DNA of 64,000 nucleotides from JBPYFK01 sp051984675. GTDB taxonomy: Bacteria; Actinomycetota; Actinomycetes; Mycobacteriales; Pseudonocardiaceae. The stretch spans positions 9,435 through 73,434 of the forward strand of contig JBPYFK010000039.1 in the NCBI GenBank assembly GCA_051984675.1, written 5' to 3'. The notes below the pieces were generated by a model. The model worked only from the letters and a program-made list of their open reading frames with translations, had not been told where the DNA came from and ran no database searches. The position numbers and the translations under genes were made by a program. Below are positions 34,711 to 43,657 of this stretch, piece by piece (positions within the stretch are counted from its first letter, which is position 1; the number at the start of each line of letters is the position of its first letter).

Positions 34711-34796
34711 CGGTGGAGAACCTGGTCGGTCTGGTGCTGGCTGCCGCGCTGTTCGTGTTCCTGATCGGGGCGTTGCTGTTCCCGGAGCGGTTCTAG
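34707..34796 (+). CDS. kdpF: potassium-transporting ATPase subunit KdpF
   Basis: A 29-residue single-helix peptide (VTVENLVGLVLAAALFVFL then IGALLFPERF) with the exact length and FPERF end typical of KdpF. It stabilises the KdpABC complex in the membrane. It starts at GTG 34707, inside the stop of the upstream 27-codon ORF, and ends five bases before the kdpA start. Confidence 0.88.
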   Translation: MTVENLVGLVLAAALFVFLIGALLFPERF

Positions 34797-34801
34797 GCAC
34801 C

Positions 34802-36466
34802 ATGACGATGACGGCTGCGGGGATTCTGTTTGTCGCGTCCTTGGCGTTGGTGCTGTTGGTCGTGCACAGCCCGTTCGGCGACTACATGTACCGCGTCTAT
34901 AGCACCCCGAATCACCTGCGTGTTGAACGCGTGGTTTATCGACTCGGTGGTATCGCTCCAGACAGTGAGCAATCCTGGGCCATCTATGCCCGGAGCGTCC
35001 TGGCCTTTTCCGTCGTTTCGGTGCTGTTCCTCTATCTCCTCCAACGCGTGCAGAGCTTCCTCCCACTGAACATGGGGCATCCGGGGGTCCGGCCGGACAC
35101 CGCGTGGAACACGGCGGCCAGCTTCGTCACCAACACGAACTGGCAGGCGTACTCGGGCGAGTCGACCATGGGACACCTGGTGCAGATGGCTGGGCTGGCT
35201 GTGCAGAACTTCCTGTCCGCCGCGGTCGGGATGGCGGTGGCCATCGCGCTGGTGCGCGGGTTCGCGCGCAGCCGGACGGACAAGCTGGGCAACTTCTGGG
35301 CCGATCTGGTTCGTGGGAGCGTGCGGGTGCTGCTGCCGGTCGCCGTGGTCGCCGCCGTCGTGCTGGTCGCCGGCGGTGCGGTGCAGAGCTTCAGTGCCGG
35401 GCAGACCGTGACCACCCTGACTGGCGGGCAGCAGACCCTGCTGGGTGGACCGGTGGCCAGCCAGGAAGCCATCAAGGAGTTCGGTACCAACGGCGGCGGG
35501 TTCTTCAACGTCAACGCCGCTCACCCGTTCGAGAATCCCACGGCGTGGACGAACTGGTTGGAGATCGTCCTGCTGCTGGCGATCCCGTTCTCGTTGCCGC
35601 GCACGTTCGGTCGCATCATCGGCGACAAGCGGCAGGGATACGCGATCGTCGCGGTGATGGCCGTGCTCGCCGTGCTGAGCATGACCGCGGTCCAAGCGGC
35701 CGAACTGTCCCATCACGGAACGGTCCCGGCGGCAGTCGGCGCCTCGATGGAAGGCAAGGAGGTCCGGTTCGGCGTCTCGAACTCCGGGGCGTACGCGACC
35801 ATGACCACGCTGACGTCCACCGGCGCCGTGGATTCCGCTCACGACTCCTACACCAGCCTGGGCGGCGGCGCGCTGATGGCCAACATGATGCTCGGTGAGG
35901 TCGCTCCCGGCGGGGACGGATCGGGCCTGTACGGGATGCTCGTGCTGGCCGTGCTCAGCGTGTTCCTGGCCGGTCTGATGGTCGGTCGCACGCCGGAGTA
36001 CCTGGGGAAGAAGATCGGCAGCCGCGAGATCAAGCTCGCCTCGCTGGCTTTCCTGGCGACCCCGGCGCTGGTACTGGCCGGCACGGCGGTCGCGATGGGG
36101 CTGCCGGTCGGACCGGCGGCGATGCTCAACACCAAGGCGCACGGCCTGTCCGAAGTGCTCTACGCGTTCACCTCCGCCGCGAACAACAACGGTTCCGCGT
36201 TCGCGGGGATCTCGGCGAACACGCCCTGGTTCAACACCGCGCTGGGACTGACCATGCTGCTCGGCCGCTTCCTGCCGATCATTTTCGTGCTCGGGCTGGC
36301 AGGGTCGCTGGCGCAGCAGAAGCCGACCCCGGTGTCGGCGGGCACGCTGCCGACGCACCGGGCGCAGTTCGTGGGCATGCTCACCGGCGTGACGATCATC
36401 CTGGTCGGACTGACCTTCCTGCCGGCGCTGGCACTGGCGCCGCTGGCGGAAGGGATCGGCGGTTGA
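34802..36466 (+). CDS. kdpA: potassium-transporting ATPase subunit KdpA
   Basis: A 554-residue polytopic subunit that forms the K+ selectivity filter of the Kdp pump, derived from the SKT channel superfamily. Four pore-like segments are visible, including SFVTNTNWQAYSGE, EFGTNGGGFFNVNAAHPFEN and SAANNNGSAFAGI, which line the K+ path. It belongs to the high-affinity uptake system induced at low K+. It ends four bases into kdpB (start TTG at 36463), so the genes are co-translated. Confidence 0.98.
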   Translation: MTMTAAGILFVASLALVLLVVHSPFGDYMYRVYSTPNHLRVERVVYRLGGIAPDSEQSWAIYARSVLAFSVVSVLFLYLLQRVQSFLPLNMGHPGVRPDTAWNTAASFVTNTNWQAYSGESTMGHLVQMAGLAVQNFLSAAVGMAVAIALVRGFARSRTDKLGNFWADLVRGSVRVLLPVAVVAAVVLVAGGAVQSFSAGQTVTTLTGGQQTLLGGPVASQEAIKEFGTNGGGFFNVNAAHPFENPTAWTNWLEIVLLLAIPFSLPRTFGRIIGDKRQGYAIVAVMAVLAVLSMTAVQAAELSHHGTVPAAVGASMEGKEVRFGVSNSGAYATMTTLTSTGAVDSAHDSYTSLGGGALMANMMLGEVAPGGDGSGLYGMLVLAVLSVFLAGLMVGRTPEYLGKKIGSREIKLASLAFLATPALVLAGTAVAMGLPVGPAAMLNTKAHGLSEVLYAFTSAANNNGSAFAGISANTPWFNTALGLTMLLGRFLPIIFVLGLAGSLAQQKPTPVSAGTLPTHRAQFVGMLTGVTIILVGLTFLPALALAPLAEGIGG

Positions 36467-38595
36467 GCGCGGCTGCCGGCCAGGGACGGCGCGTCCAGGC
36501 AGGTCTGCTCGATCCCCGGATGCTGGTCCGGTCGTTGCCGGACGCCGTGCGCAAGCTGAGTCCCGCGACGCTGTGGCGTAACCCGATCATGTTCATCGTC
36601 GAGATCGGCGCGGCGTGGACGACGGTGCTCGCGGCGGCGAGCCCGTCGTGGTTCGCCTGGCTGATCGTGGTGTGGCTGTGGCTGACCGCGATGTTCGCCA
36701 ACCTCGCGGAGGCGGTGGCCCAGGGACGCGGCAAGGCGCAGGCCGACGCCCTGCGGCGCGCCAAGCGCGGTACCCAGGCGCGTCGGCTGCCGAGCTGGAC
36801 CTCCGGCATGGCCCAGCCGCAGTGGGAAACCGTGCCGGCCTCGCAGTTGCACAGGGGTGACCACGTCATCGTCGAAGCCGGTGAGATCATCCCCGGGGAC
36901 GGCGATGTCGTGGAGGGCATCGCCAGTGTCGACGAGTCGGTGATCACTGGCGAGTCCGCACCGGTGATCCGGGAGTCCGGGGGCGATCGGTCGGCGGTGA
37001 CCGGTGGGACGCGGGTGCTGTCCGACCGGATCATCGTCACGATCACCCAGCAGCCGGGGGAAAGCTTCATCGACCGGATGATCGCGCTGGTCGAGGGCGC
37101 TGCGCGGCGGAAAACCCCGAACGAGATCGCACTGAACATCCTGCTGGCCGCTCTGACCCTGATCTTCCTGCTGGCCGTGGCGACGCTGCAGCCACTGGCC
37201 GTCTACAGCAAGGCGGTGCGGTCGGGTGTCCCGGACAACCTCGCGTTGAACGCCCACGGCGTAACCGGCATCGTGCTCGTGTCGCTGCTGGTGTGTCTGA
37301 TCCCGACCACCATCGGCGCGCTGCTGTCGGCGATCGGTATCGCCGGCATGGACCGGCTGGTGCAGCGCAACGTCCTGGCGATGAGCGGGCGCGCGGTCGA
37401 GGCCGCCGGCGACATCAACACGCTGCTGCTGGACAAGACGGGCACCATCACCCTCGGTAACCGGGAGGCCGTCGAATTCGTGCCGGTGGCGGGCGCGACG
37501 GCCACCGACCTCGCCGACGCGGCGCAGCTGGCCAGCCTCGCCGACGAAACCCCCGAAGGGCGGTCCATCGTGGTGCTCGCCAAGGACGCCTACCGCCTGC
37601 GGGCCCGTGAGGAGGGGTTGGCGGCGCGCGCGACGTTCATCCCGTTCACCGCGAAGACCCGAATGAGCGGTGTCGACCTGCCCGAAGACGGGCACATCCG
37701 CAGCATCCGCAAGGGCGCGCCGGCCTCCGTGCTGGAGTGGGTACGCGGGCACGGCGGCGAGACCACCGAGGATCTCACGCGCGTGGTCGAGGCGATCAGC
37801 GCCGGCGGCGCCACCGCCCTGGTCGTCGCTGAACGCCGGGACGGTCAGCCGGCCCGGGCCCTCGGTGTCGTGCGCCTCAAGGACGTCGTCAAGGCGGGAA
37901 TGACCGAGCGGTTCCGGGAGATCCGGCGGATGGGCATCCGCATCGTGATGATCACCGGCGACAACCCGCTGACCGCCCGGGCGATCGCCGCCGAGGCGGG
38001 CGTGGACGACTTCCTGGCCGAGGCCAAACCCGAGGACAAGATGACCCTGATCCGCCAGGAACAGGAGGGCGGCCGGCTGGTCGCCATGACCGGAGACGGC
38101 ACCAACGACGCCCCGGCCCTGGCACGGGCGGACGTCGGCGTCGCCATGAACACCGGCACGGCACCGGCCAAGGAAGCCGCCAACATGGTCGATCTCGACT
38201 CCAACCCCACCAAGCTGATCGAGATCGTGCGGATCGGCAAGCAGCTGCTGATCACGCGCGGTGCCCTGACCACCTTCAGCATCGCCAACGACATCGCGAA
38301 GTACTTCGCGATCATTCCGGCGATGTTCGCCGCCGTGTATCCGGGTCTGGACACGCTCAACGTCATGCGGCTGGCCAGCCCGACGTCGGCGATCCTGTCC
38401 GCGGTCATCTTCAACGCCGTGATCATCGTCGCGCTGATCCCCTTGGCACTGCGCGGGGTGCGGTACCGACCCGCGAGCGCCTCGCGACTGCTCAGCCGCA
38501 ACCTCGCGCTCTACGGGCTGGGCGGGATCGTGGCCCCGTTCGTCGGGATCAAGCTCATCGACCTGATCGTCCAGTTCCTTCCCGGGTTGGTGTGA
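36463..38595 (+). CDS. kdpB: potassium-transporting ATPase ATP-binding subunit KdpB
   Basis: A 710-residue P-type ATPase (P1A class) that energises KdpA. The phosphorylated aspartate is D324 in DKTGTITLGN. The actuator loop SVDESVITGESAPVIRE, the nucleotide domain IRKGAPASV and the hinge MTGDGTNDAPALARADVGVA are intact. Translation starts at TTG 36463, overlapping the kdpA stop. Catalytic serine phosphorylation of TGES (known from E. coli KdpB) could inhibit it at high K+, since the motif TGES is present. Confidence 0.98.
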   Translation: MSAAAGQGRRVQAGLLDPRMLVRSLPDAVRKLSPATLWRNPIMFIVEIGAAWTTVLAAASPSWFAWLIVVWLWLTAMFANLAEAVAQGRGKAQADALRRAKRGTQARRLPSWTSGMAQPQWETVPASQLHRGDHVIVEAGEIIPGDGDVVEGIASVDESVITGESAPVIRESGGDRSAVTGGTRVLSDRIIVTITQQPGESFIDRMIALVEGAARRKTPNEIALNILLAALTLIFLLAVATLQPLAVYSKAVRSGVPDNLALNAHGVTGIVLVSLLVCLIPTTIGALLSAIGIAGMDRLVQRNVLAMSGRAVEAAGDINTLLLDKTGTITLGNREAVEFVPVAGATATDLADAAQLASLADETPEGRSIVVLAKDAYRLRAREEGLAARATFIPFTAKTRMSGVDLPEDGHIRSIRKGAPASVLEWVRGHGGETTEDLTRVVEAISAGGATALVVAERRDGQPARALGVVRLKDVVKAGMTERFREIRRMGIRIVMITGDNPLTARAIAAEAGVDDFLAEAKPEDKMTLIRQEQEGGRLVAMTGDGTNDAPALARADVGVAMNTGTAPAKEAANMVDLDSNPTKLIEIVRIGKQLLITRGALTTFSIANDIAKYFAIIPAMFAAVYPGLDTLNVMRLASPTSAILSAVIFNAVIIVALIPLALRGVRYRPASASRLLSRNLALYGLGGIVAPFVGIKLIDLIVQFLPGLV

Positions 38596-38623
38596 ATGGG
38601 CCCGGAACGTCGAGGGAGGTCTG

Positions 38624-39475
38624 ATGCGCCCCGCCTGGCTGCGTCAACACCTGGCCGCGCTGAGCGTGCTGCTGGCCTGCACCGTGCTGTTCGGCATCCT
38701 GTACCCGCTGGTCGTCTTCGGTATCGCGCAGCTGCCCGGGTTGCGGCAGAACGCCCAGGGCTCGATCCTGCGCACGCGGCAGGCCGGGCCGGTTGGCAGC
38801 CGGCTCATCGGGCAGTCGTTCACCGGCTCCGGAGGCATGCTTCTACCCCAGTACTTCCAGAGCCGCCCCAGCGCCGCCGGCAGCGGCTACGACCCGACGT
38901 CGACCAGTGCGAGCAACCTCGGTCCAGAGGACGTCGTCGACGCCGGCGGGCGACGCAGCCTGCTCACACAGGTGTGCGCGCGAAGTAAGGCGATCGGCGA
39001 ACGCGAGCACGTCGACGGTTCGCGGCCGTACTGCACCCCCAGCGGCGTCGGCGCCGTCCTGGCCGTGTTCGGCACGCCGACGGCTGTGGCGCGCGTGGTC
39101 AGCGTGAACGAGGCGTGCCCGGCCAGGCCGTTTCTGGCGACGTACCGGGGGGTGCCGGTCATGTGCGCGCGTCCCGATGCGGACTACTCGGCTGGTGTCG
39201 TGCTCCCGGTCCGGGGAAACGCCCAGGTGGCACCCGCTGTGCCACCCGATGCGGTGACATCGAGCGGTAGCGGTCTCGACCCGAACATCTCACCGGCCTA
39301 CGCGCGGCTCCAGAGCCCCCGGGTAGCCGCGAGTCGTGGCATGAGCGTGCGGCAAGTGAGCACACTGGTGGCACAGCACACGACTGGGCGTGCCCTGGGG
39401 TTCCTCGGGGAACCGGCGGTCAACGTGCTGGAGCTGAACGTGGCGCTCGACCGCGTACGCCCGATGCGGCCGTAG
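38624..39475 (+). CDS. kdpC: potassium-transporting ATPase subunit KdpC, long actinomycete form
   Basis: A 283-residue KdpC with one N-terminal membrane helix (about 12-32) and an extracellular domain. Conserved blocks are GQSFTGSGGMLLPQYFQSRPSA, split here, then DPNISPAYARLQSPRVA and the final ALGFLGEPAVNVLELNVALD. About 90 extra residues (roughly 105-195) are inserted between them compared with the 190-residue enterobacterial protein; they contain four cysteines that may form extracellular disulfides. The gene starts 28 bases after kdpB. Confidence 0.95.
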   Translation: MRPAWLRQHLAALSVLLACTVLFGILYPLVVFGIAQLPGLRQNAQGSILRTRQAGPVGSRLIGQSFTGSGGMLLPQYFQSRPSAAGSGYDPTSTSASNLGPEDVVDAGGRRSLLTQVCARSKAIGEREHVDGSRPYCTPSGVGAVLAVFGTPTAVARVVSVNEACPARPFLATYRGVPVMCARPDADYSAGVVLPVRGNAQVAPAVPPDAVTSSGSGLDPNISPAYARLQSPRVAASRGMSVRQVSTLVAQHTTGRALGFLGEPAVNVLELNVALDRVRPMRP

Positions 39476-39491
39476 ATCGGGGGTGGTCGCC

Positions 39492-42065
39492 ATGGCACGG
39501 GGACGGCTGCGGATCTACCTCGGCGCCGCTCCCGGCGTGGGCAAGACCTACGCCATGCTCTGCGAGGGCCATCGCCGTCAGGGGCGCGGAACCGACGTGG
39601 TCGTCGGCTTCGCGGAGACCTACGGCCGCCCGCGCACCGAGGAGCTGCTCAACGGCCTGGAGATCATCCCGCGCCGAACCCTGACGTACCGGGGGGCGAC
39701 CTTCACCGAGCTGGACCCCGACGCCGTTCTGGACCGCGACCCGAAGGTCGCGCTGATCGACGAACTCGCGCACACCAACGTGCCCGGTTCGCGTCACGAG
39801 AAGCGGTGGCAGGACATCGAGGAGATCCTGGACGCGGGCATCGACGTGATCTCCACGGTGAACATCCAACACCTGGAGTCGGTCAACGACGTCGTCGAAC
39901 ACATCACCGGCGTGCCGCAGCGGGAAACCGTGCCCGACGAGGTCGTGCGCCGGGCTGAGCAGGTCGAACTGGTCGACATGACCGCCGAGGCACTCCGCCG
40001 CCGCATGGCGCACGGCAACGTCTACCCACCGGAGAAGATCGACGCGGCGCTGAGCAACTACTTCCGGGAAGGCAACCTCACCGCGCTGCGCGAGCTCGCG
40101 CTGTTCTGGCTGGCCGACAAGGTCGACGAGCAGCTGGACCGCTACCGCGCCGAGCATGAGATCACCAAGACGTGGGAGGCGCGGGAGCGGGTGGTCGTCG
40201 CGCTCACCGGCGGTCGCGAAGGCGACACGCTCATCCGGCGCGCCGCCCGCATCGCCGAGCACGCCAAGGGCGCGGACCTGCTCGGTGTGCACGTCACCCG
40301 CAGCGACGGGCTGTCCGACGCGAACCCGGCGAACCTGGCGCGCCAGCGCAGGCTGATCGAAAGCCTCGGCGGCACCTATCACCAGGTCGTCGGCGCCGAC
40401 ATCCCCAGCGCGCTGCTGGACTTCGCGCAGGGCGTCAATGCCACCCAGCTGGTGCTGGGAGCCTCCCGGCGGGGGCGCCTGGCGCAGATGTTCTCCCGTG
40501 GCGTGGGGGTCAGCACCACGGCCAAGTCCGGGCCGATCGACGTGCACATGGTCACCCACGAGGAAGTCCGGCACGAGAAGTGGCTGCCCACCCTGACCCC
40601 GGCGGTCGGGTGGCGACGCCGGCTCGGGGGCTTCGCGCTGGCGGCGGTCGGCCTGCCGGTGCTGACCGCGCTCCTGGCGCCCGCGCATGCGGACGTGCCG
40701 CTGACCAGCGACGTCCTGCTGTTCCTCCTCCTGGTCGTCGGGGTTGCGCTGGCCGGCGGTTTCTGGCCGGCGATGGTCGCGGCGGTCGGGGGTTTCGTGC
40801 TGCTCCGCTACTACTTCATCCCGCCGCTGCACACCTGGACGATCTCGGCGCCCAACGCGCTGGCGTTGATCGTGTTCGTGGTCGTCGGCCTGGCTGTCAG
40901 CGCGGTCGTGGACCGCGCCGCGCGGCGAACCCAGGAAGCCGCTCACGCCCGAGCCGAAGCCGAGATCCTCTCGACACTGTCCGGCAGCGTGATCCGGGGC
41001 GCCCACGCCCTCCCGGCGCTGCTCGCCCGGCTGCGGGAAACCTTCGGGCTGACGTCGGTCACGCTGCTGGAACGGTCCGCCGACACCCCGCACACCCCGG
41101 ACGAGCAACACGATCCGCATGCGTGGCACGTCGTCGAAAGCGTCGGCGAGCCGCCCTCCCCCAGCCCGGACGCCGGTGACAACCACATCGCGATCGACGA
41201 CGACCTGTGCCTGGCCGTGCGCGGACCTACACTCCCCGCAGCCGACCAGCGGATACTGGAAGCCTTCGCGAACCGGGCAGCCGTCGCGCTGCGCCAGCGC
41301 CGGCTGACCGAGCAGGCCGAGCAGACCCGACCGCTGGTCGAGGCCAACCGGGTGCGCACCTCGCTGCTCGCCGCCGTCAGCCACGACCTGCGCACGCCCC
41401 TGGCCTCGGCCACGGCCGCCGTCGAGAGTCTCCGCGACGTCGCCGCGCGCGACGAGCACGAGCGGGCCGAGCTGCTCGACACCGTCCACGAGTCGCTGAG
41501 GCGCCTGCACCAGCTCGTCGCCAACCTGCTGGACATGAGCCGCCTGCAAGCGGGCACGCTCGGTGTCGCCCGGCAGTCGTTGGCCCTCGGTGAGGCGGTC
41601 CCCCGCTCGGTCGATGTTCTGGGGCCGGACAGCCGGGATCGCGTCCAGACCCGGATTCCCGAGCCGTTGCCGGACATCGTCGCCGATCCCGGGTTGCTGG
41701 AGCGGGTGCTGGTCAACCTGATGTCCAACGCGCTGCGCTACACCCCACCGGACAAGCCGGTTCTGGTCACCGCGAGCGCACTCGCCAACCACGTCGAGGT
41801 CCGGGTCATCGATCGGGGTCCCGACATCCGCCCGAGCGACTACGAGAAGATCTTCCTCGCGTTCGAGCGTGTCGGGGAGCGCGACAACCATTCTGGCGCC
41901 GGGCTGGGACTCGCGCTGGCACGCGGCCTCACCGAGGCCATGAACGGCAGCCTGACCCCAGAGGAGACCCCAGGTGGCGGACTCACCATGATCCTCGCGT
42001 TTCCGGTGGCCGCTCGCGAGGAGGAACGCGGTGCGGAATCCGCGCGAGCCGCGCCTGTTCGGTGA
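39492..42065 (+). CDS. kdpD: sensor histidine kinase KdpD, no adjacent kdpE
   Basis: A 857-residue KdpD read from ATG 39492. It has the KdpD N-terminal domain with Walker A GAAPGVGKTYAM, the DELAHTNVPGSRHEKRW motif, a USP-like domain (about 225-350), four TM helices (DUF4118, about 370-480), a GAF-like region and the kinase core. The phospho-acceptor is H631 in AVSHDLRTPL. In the ATP domain the G1 box reads DRGPDIRP where DxGxGI is usual, so a Gly is replaced by Asp. It senses K+ limitation (and c-di-AMP in some bacteria). The response regulator gene kdpE, normally next, is absent from this window. Confidence 0.95.
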   Translation: MARGRLRIYLGAAPGVGKTYAMLCEGHRRQGRGTDVVVGFAETYGRPRTEELLNGLEIIPRRTLTYRGATFTELDPDAVLDRDPKVALIDELAHTNVPGSRHEKRWQDIEEILDAGIDVISTVNIQHLESVNDVVEHITGVPQRETVPDEVVRRAEQVELVDMTAEALRRRMAHGNVYPPEKIDAALSNYFREGNLTALRELALFWLADKVDEQLDRYRAEHEITKTWEARERVVVALTGGREGDTLIRRAARIAEHAKGADLLGVHVTRSDGLSDANPANLARQRRLIESLGGTYHQVVGADIPSALLDFAQGVNATQLVLGASRRGRLAQMFSRGVGVSTTAKSGPIDVHMVTHEEVRHEKWLPTLTPAVGWRRRLGGFALAAVGLPVLTALLAPAHADVPLTSDVLLFLLLVVGVALAGGFWPAMVAAVGGFVLLRYYFIPPLHTWTISAPNALALIVFVVVGLAVSAVVDRAARRTQEAAHARAEAEILSTLSGSVIRGAHALPALLARLRETFGLTSVTLLERSADTPHTPDEQHDPHAWHVVESVGEPPSPSPDAGDNHIAIDDDLCLAVRGPTLPAADQRILEAFANRAAVALRQRRLTEQAEQTRPLVEANRVRTSLLAAVSHDLRTPLASATAAVESLRDVAARDEHERAELLDTVHESLRRLHQLVANLLDMSRLQAGTLGVARQSLALGEAVPRSVDVLGPDSRDRVQTRIPEPLPDIVADPGLLERVLVNLMSNALRYTPPDKPVLVTASALANHVEVRVIDRGPDIRPSDYEKIFLAFERVGERDNHSGAGLGLALARGLTEAMNGSLTPEETPGGGLTMILAFPVAAREEERGAESARAAPVR

Positions 42066-42154
42066 CAAAATTGCCCATCATCGCCAGGCGATTCCCAGGC
42101 GGACAGACGAGAACCGAACTCCGAGAGGCGGCCCAGCATCGGTCGCCGGCGGGC

Positions 42155-42646
42155 TCAGCCCGGCAAACGGATCACGTGGAGCCGGTCGACCAGGCGGACA
42201 TACCGGCCCCCGCGACCGTCCTCGGGTAGCACCAGGGTGGGGCGAGACAACAAGCGGTCGTTGTAACGGGTGGCCAGCAGAGCCGCGCACGCACCGAACT
42301 CGGGATCGAGTTCGGCCCAGGACAGCACGACCTGGTATCCGTCCTGGCCGTGCGCGAGCACAGCGAAGCGAAGGTGATCCATCTTCGACACGTCACGAAC
42401 CGCCAAGCCGATGCCCGAGAGCACGTCGTGCAGTTCGACGCCGTGCACGGCGTCGAACTGGTCGCACTTGGTGGTGACGTAGTGGACGCGCACCGGCCCG
42501 TGCGCGCGGCTGTTCAACTCCCCTGTCGACACGACGGTCCCGGGCTCTCGAACAGCGCCGGTCACCACCAGCTGGTCGCGCCGGAGCGAAGTCTGATCCG
42601 TGGCTGTGGCCGTGGCTGCATCCCCATGATCCGGCGCTGGCTCCAT
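42155..42646 (-). CDS. molybdopterin-binding-domain-like protein
   Basis: A 163-residue protein with the pattern of the oxidoreductase molybdopterin-binding domain of sulfite-oxidase-like enzymes: VTGAVREPGTVVSTGEL, then YVTTKCDQFDAVHGVELHDV, GQDGYQVVLSWAELDPEFG and GGRYVRLVDRLHVIRL. A Cys is present in TTKC, but it is not in the canonical GWSC-type setting, so cofactor binding is uncertain. Starts at 42646 (chosen) or 42742 are possible; the longer one would code across a palindrome (42724-42738). It converges with kdpD and lies downstream of the USP operon. Confidence 0.65.
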   Translation of the reverse strand: MEPAPDHGDAATATATDQTSLRRDQLVVTGAVREPGTVVSTGELNSRAHGPVRVHYVTTKCDQFDAVHGVELHDVLSGIGLAVRDVSKMDHLRFAVLAHGQDGYQVVLSWAELDPEFGACAALLATRYNDRLLSRPTLVLPEDGRGGRYVRLVDRLHVIRLPG

Positions 42647-42710
42647 GAGAGGCAGCGTAGAGACAAATCGATTCCGCAGGATCCTCCGTGAGGGCGATTT
42701 CTTGCCGCGA

Positions 42711-42752
42711 CTGCGGATCAGAGGTCCGATTTTCGGACGCATCTGCGGATCA
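42711..42752. promoter_or_regulatory. palindrome flanked by direct repeats upstream of the molybdopterin-domain gene
   Basis: GTCCGA-TTT-TCGGAC (42724-42738) is a perfect palindrome. Two copies of CTGCGGATCA (42711-42720 and 42743-42752) flank it at a spacing of 32 bases. The symmetric arrangement suggests a protein-binding site controlling the gene that starts at 42646. Confidence 0.45.
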
Positions 42753-42823
42753 CGCCCGCTCGGGCAATGGTCATACGCGACAGCCGTGACGTTCTACTCG
42801 GTGACCAGCCACTCGCCCACCGC

Positions 42824-43648
42824 TCACTGAGCCTGCGGGAGCACCGCCACCGGGCAGCGAGCGTGGTGCAGAACCCCGGCCGCGACGGAGCCGAGTTGGA
42901 GCCCGGTGAACCCGCCGCGCCCGCGATGACCGACGGCAAGCAACTGGGCTTCCCGAGCGGCGTCGAGAAGCATCGCCACCGGATGCCCGTGCCGCGCGAC
43001 CCGATGAATCGTGACGTCCGGGTACTGGTCGCTCCAGCCCGCCACCTGCTCGGCCAGCGCGCGATCGACCTGCTGCTGGGCCTGCTCGCGGTCGAAGGCG
43101 GCCATCGGCGCGGGAAACAGCCCCTCCTCGTGCCATGCCTGAACCGCGATGAGCTTGGTCTCGCGCAGCGCGGCCTCGCGCACGGCGAACTCCATGGCGA
43201 CGCGGCTGCTCGCGGACCCATCCAAGCCCACGACGACGGGACCGGTCGCCACCGAAAGCTCGCCTCGCACCACCACGACCGGGCCGGCGCTGTGGACGGC
43301 CACGGCGGAACTCACCGAGCCGAGCAACGCACGGGTGAAGCGGCCGTGCCCACGCGAGCCCAGGACGAGCAGCCCCGCGTCCGCCGTCCTCTGGATCAGC
43401 GTCTCGATCGGGTGACCCTCGATGAGCTCCTCGGTCACCTCCAATGCGGGCTCCTGCCGTCGGCACCGGTCGGCGATGTCGAGCAGCGTCTTCTCCGCGT
43501 AGTCCCTCCGCGCGGGGTCGTCGTTGACCATGACGAGGTGGACGGCCGCGTGCCGACGGATCGCTTCGGTCGTGGCCCACCAGACGGCGCCTTCCGCGCT
43601 GTGGGAACCATCCACACCAACTACGACAACTTCTGGGGGCATCGTCAT
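42824..43648 (-). CDS. universal stress protein, tandem UspA domains
   Basis: A 274-residue protein of two UspA domains (about 1-137 and 145-274). Each begins with a VVVGVDGS-type strand and ends with the ATP-binding G-2x-G-9x-G(S/T) motif: LGSRGHGRFTRALLGSVSS in the first domain and VGHRGRGGFTGLQLGSVAA in the second. ATP binding is therefore likely. In mycobacteria tandem USPs of this type (for example Rv2623) belong to the DosR regulon and slow growth under hypoxia. ATG 43648 has GGGAGGG upstream. It follows the next USP gene by nine bases in one operon. Confidence 0.92.
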   Translation of the reverse strand: MTMPPEVVVVGVDGSHSAEGAVWWATTEAIRRHAAVHLVMVNDDPARRDYAEKTLLDIADRCRRQEPALEVTEELIEGHPIETLIQRTADAGLLVLGSRGHGRFTRALLGSVSSAVAVHSAGPVVVVRGELSVATGPVVVGLDGSASSRVAMEFAVREAALRETKLIAVQAWHEEGLFPAPMAAFDREQAQQQVDRALAEQVAGWSDQYPDVTIHRVARHGHPVAMLLDAAREAQLLAVGHRGRGGFTGLQLGSVAAGVLHHARCPVAVLPQAQ

Positions 43649-43657
43649 CGTCCCTCC

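Noticed and set aside
34793..36358. A 521-codon minus-strand frame opposite kdpA
   Set aside because: Antisense shadow; composition (Arg, His, Gln) is typical of complementary GC3-rich coding DNA.
39420..42068. An 882-codon minus-strand open frame opposite kdpD
   Set aside because: Low-complexity antisense of a clear KdpD gene; no domain or ribosome site.
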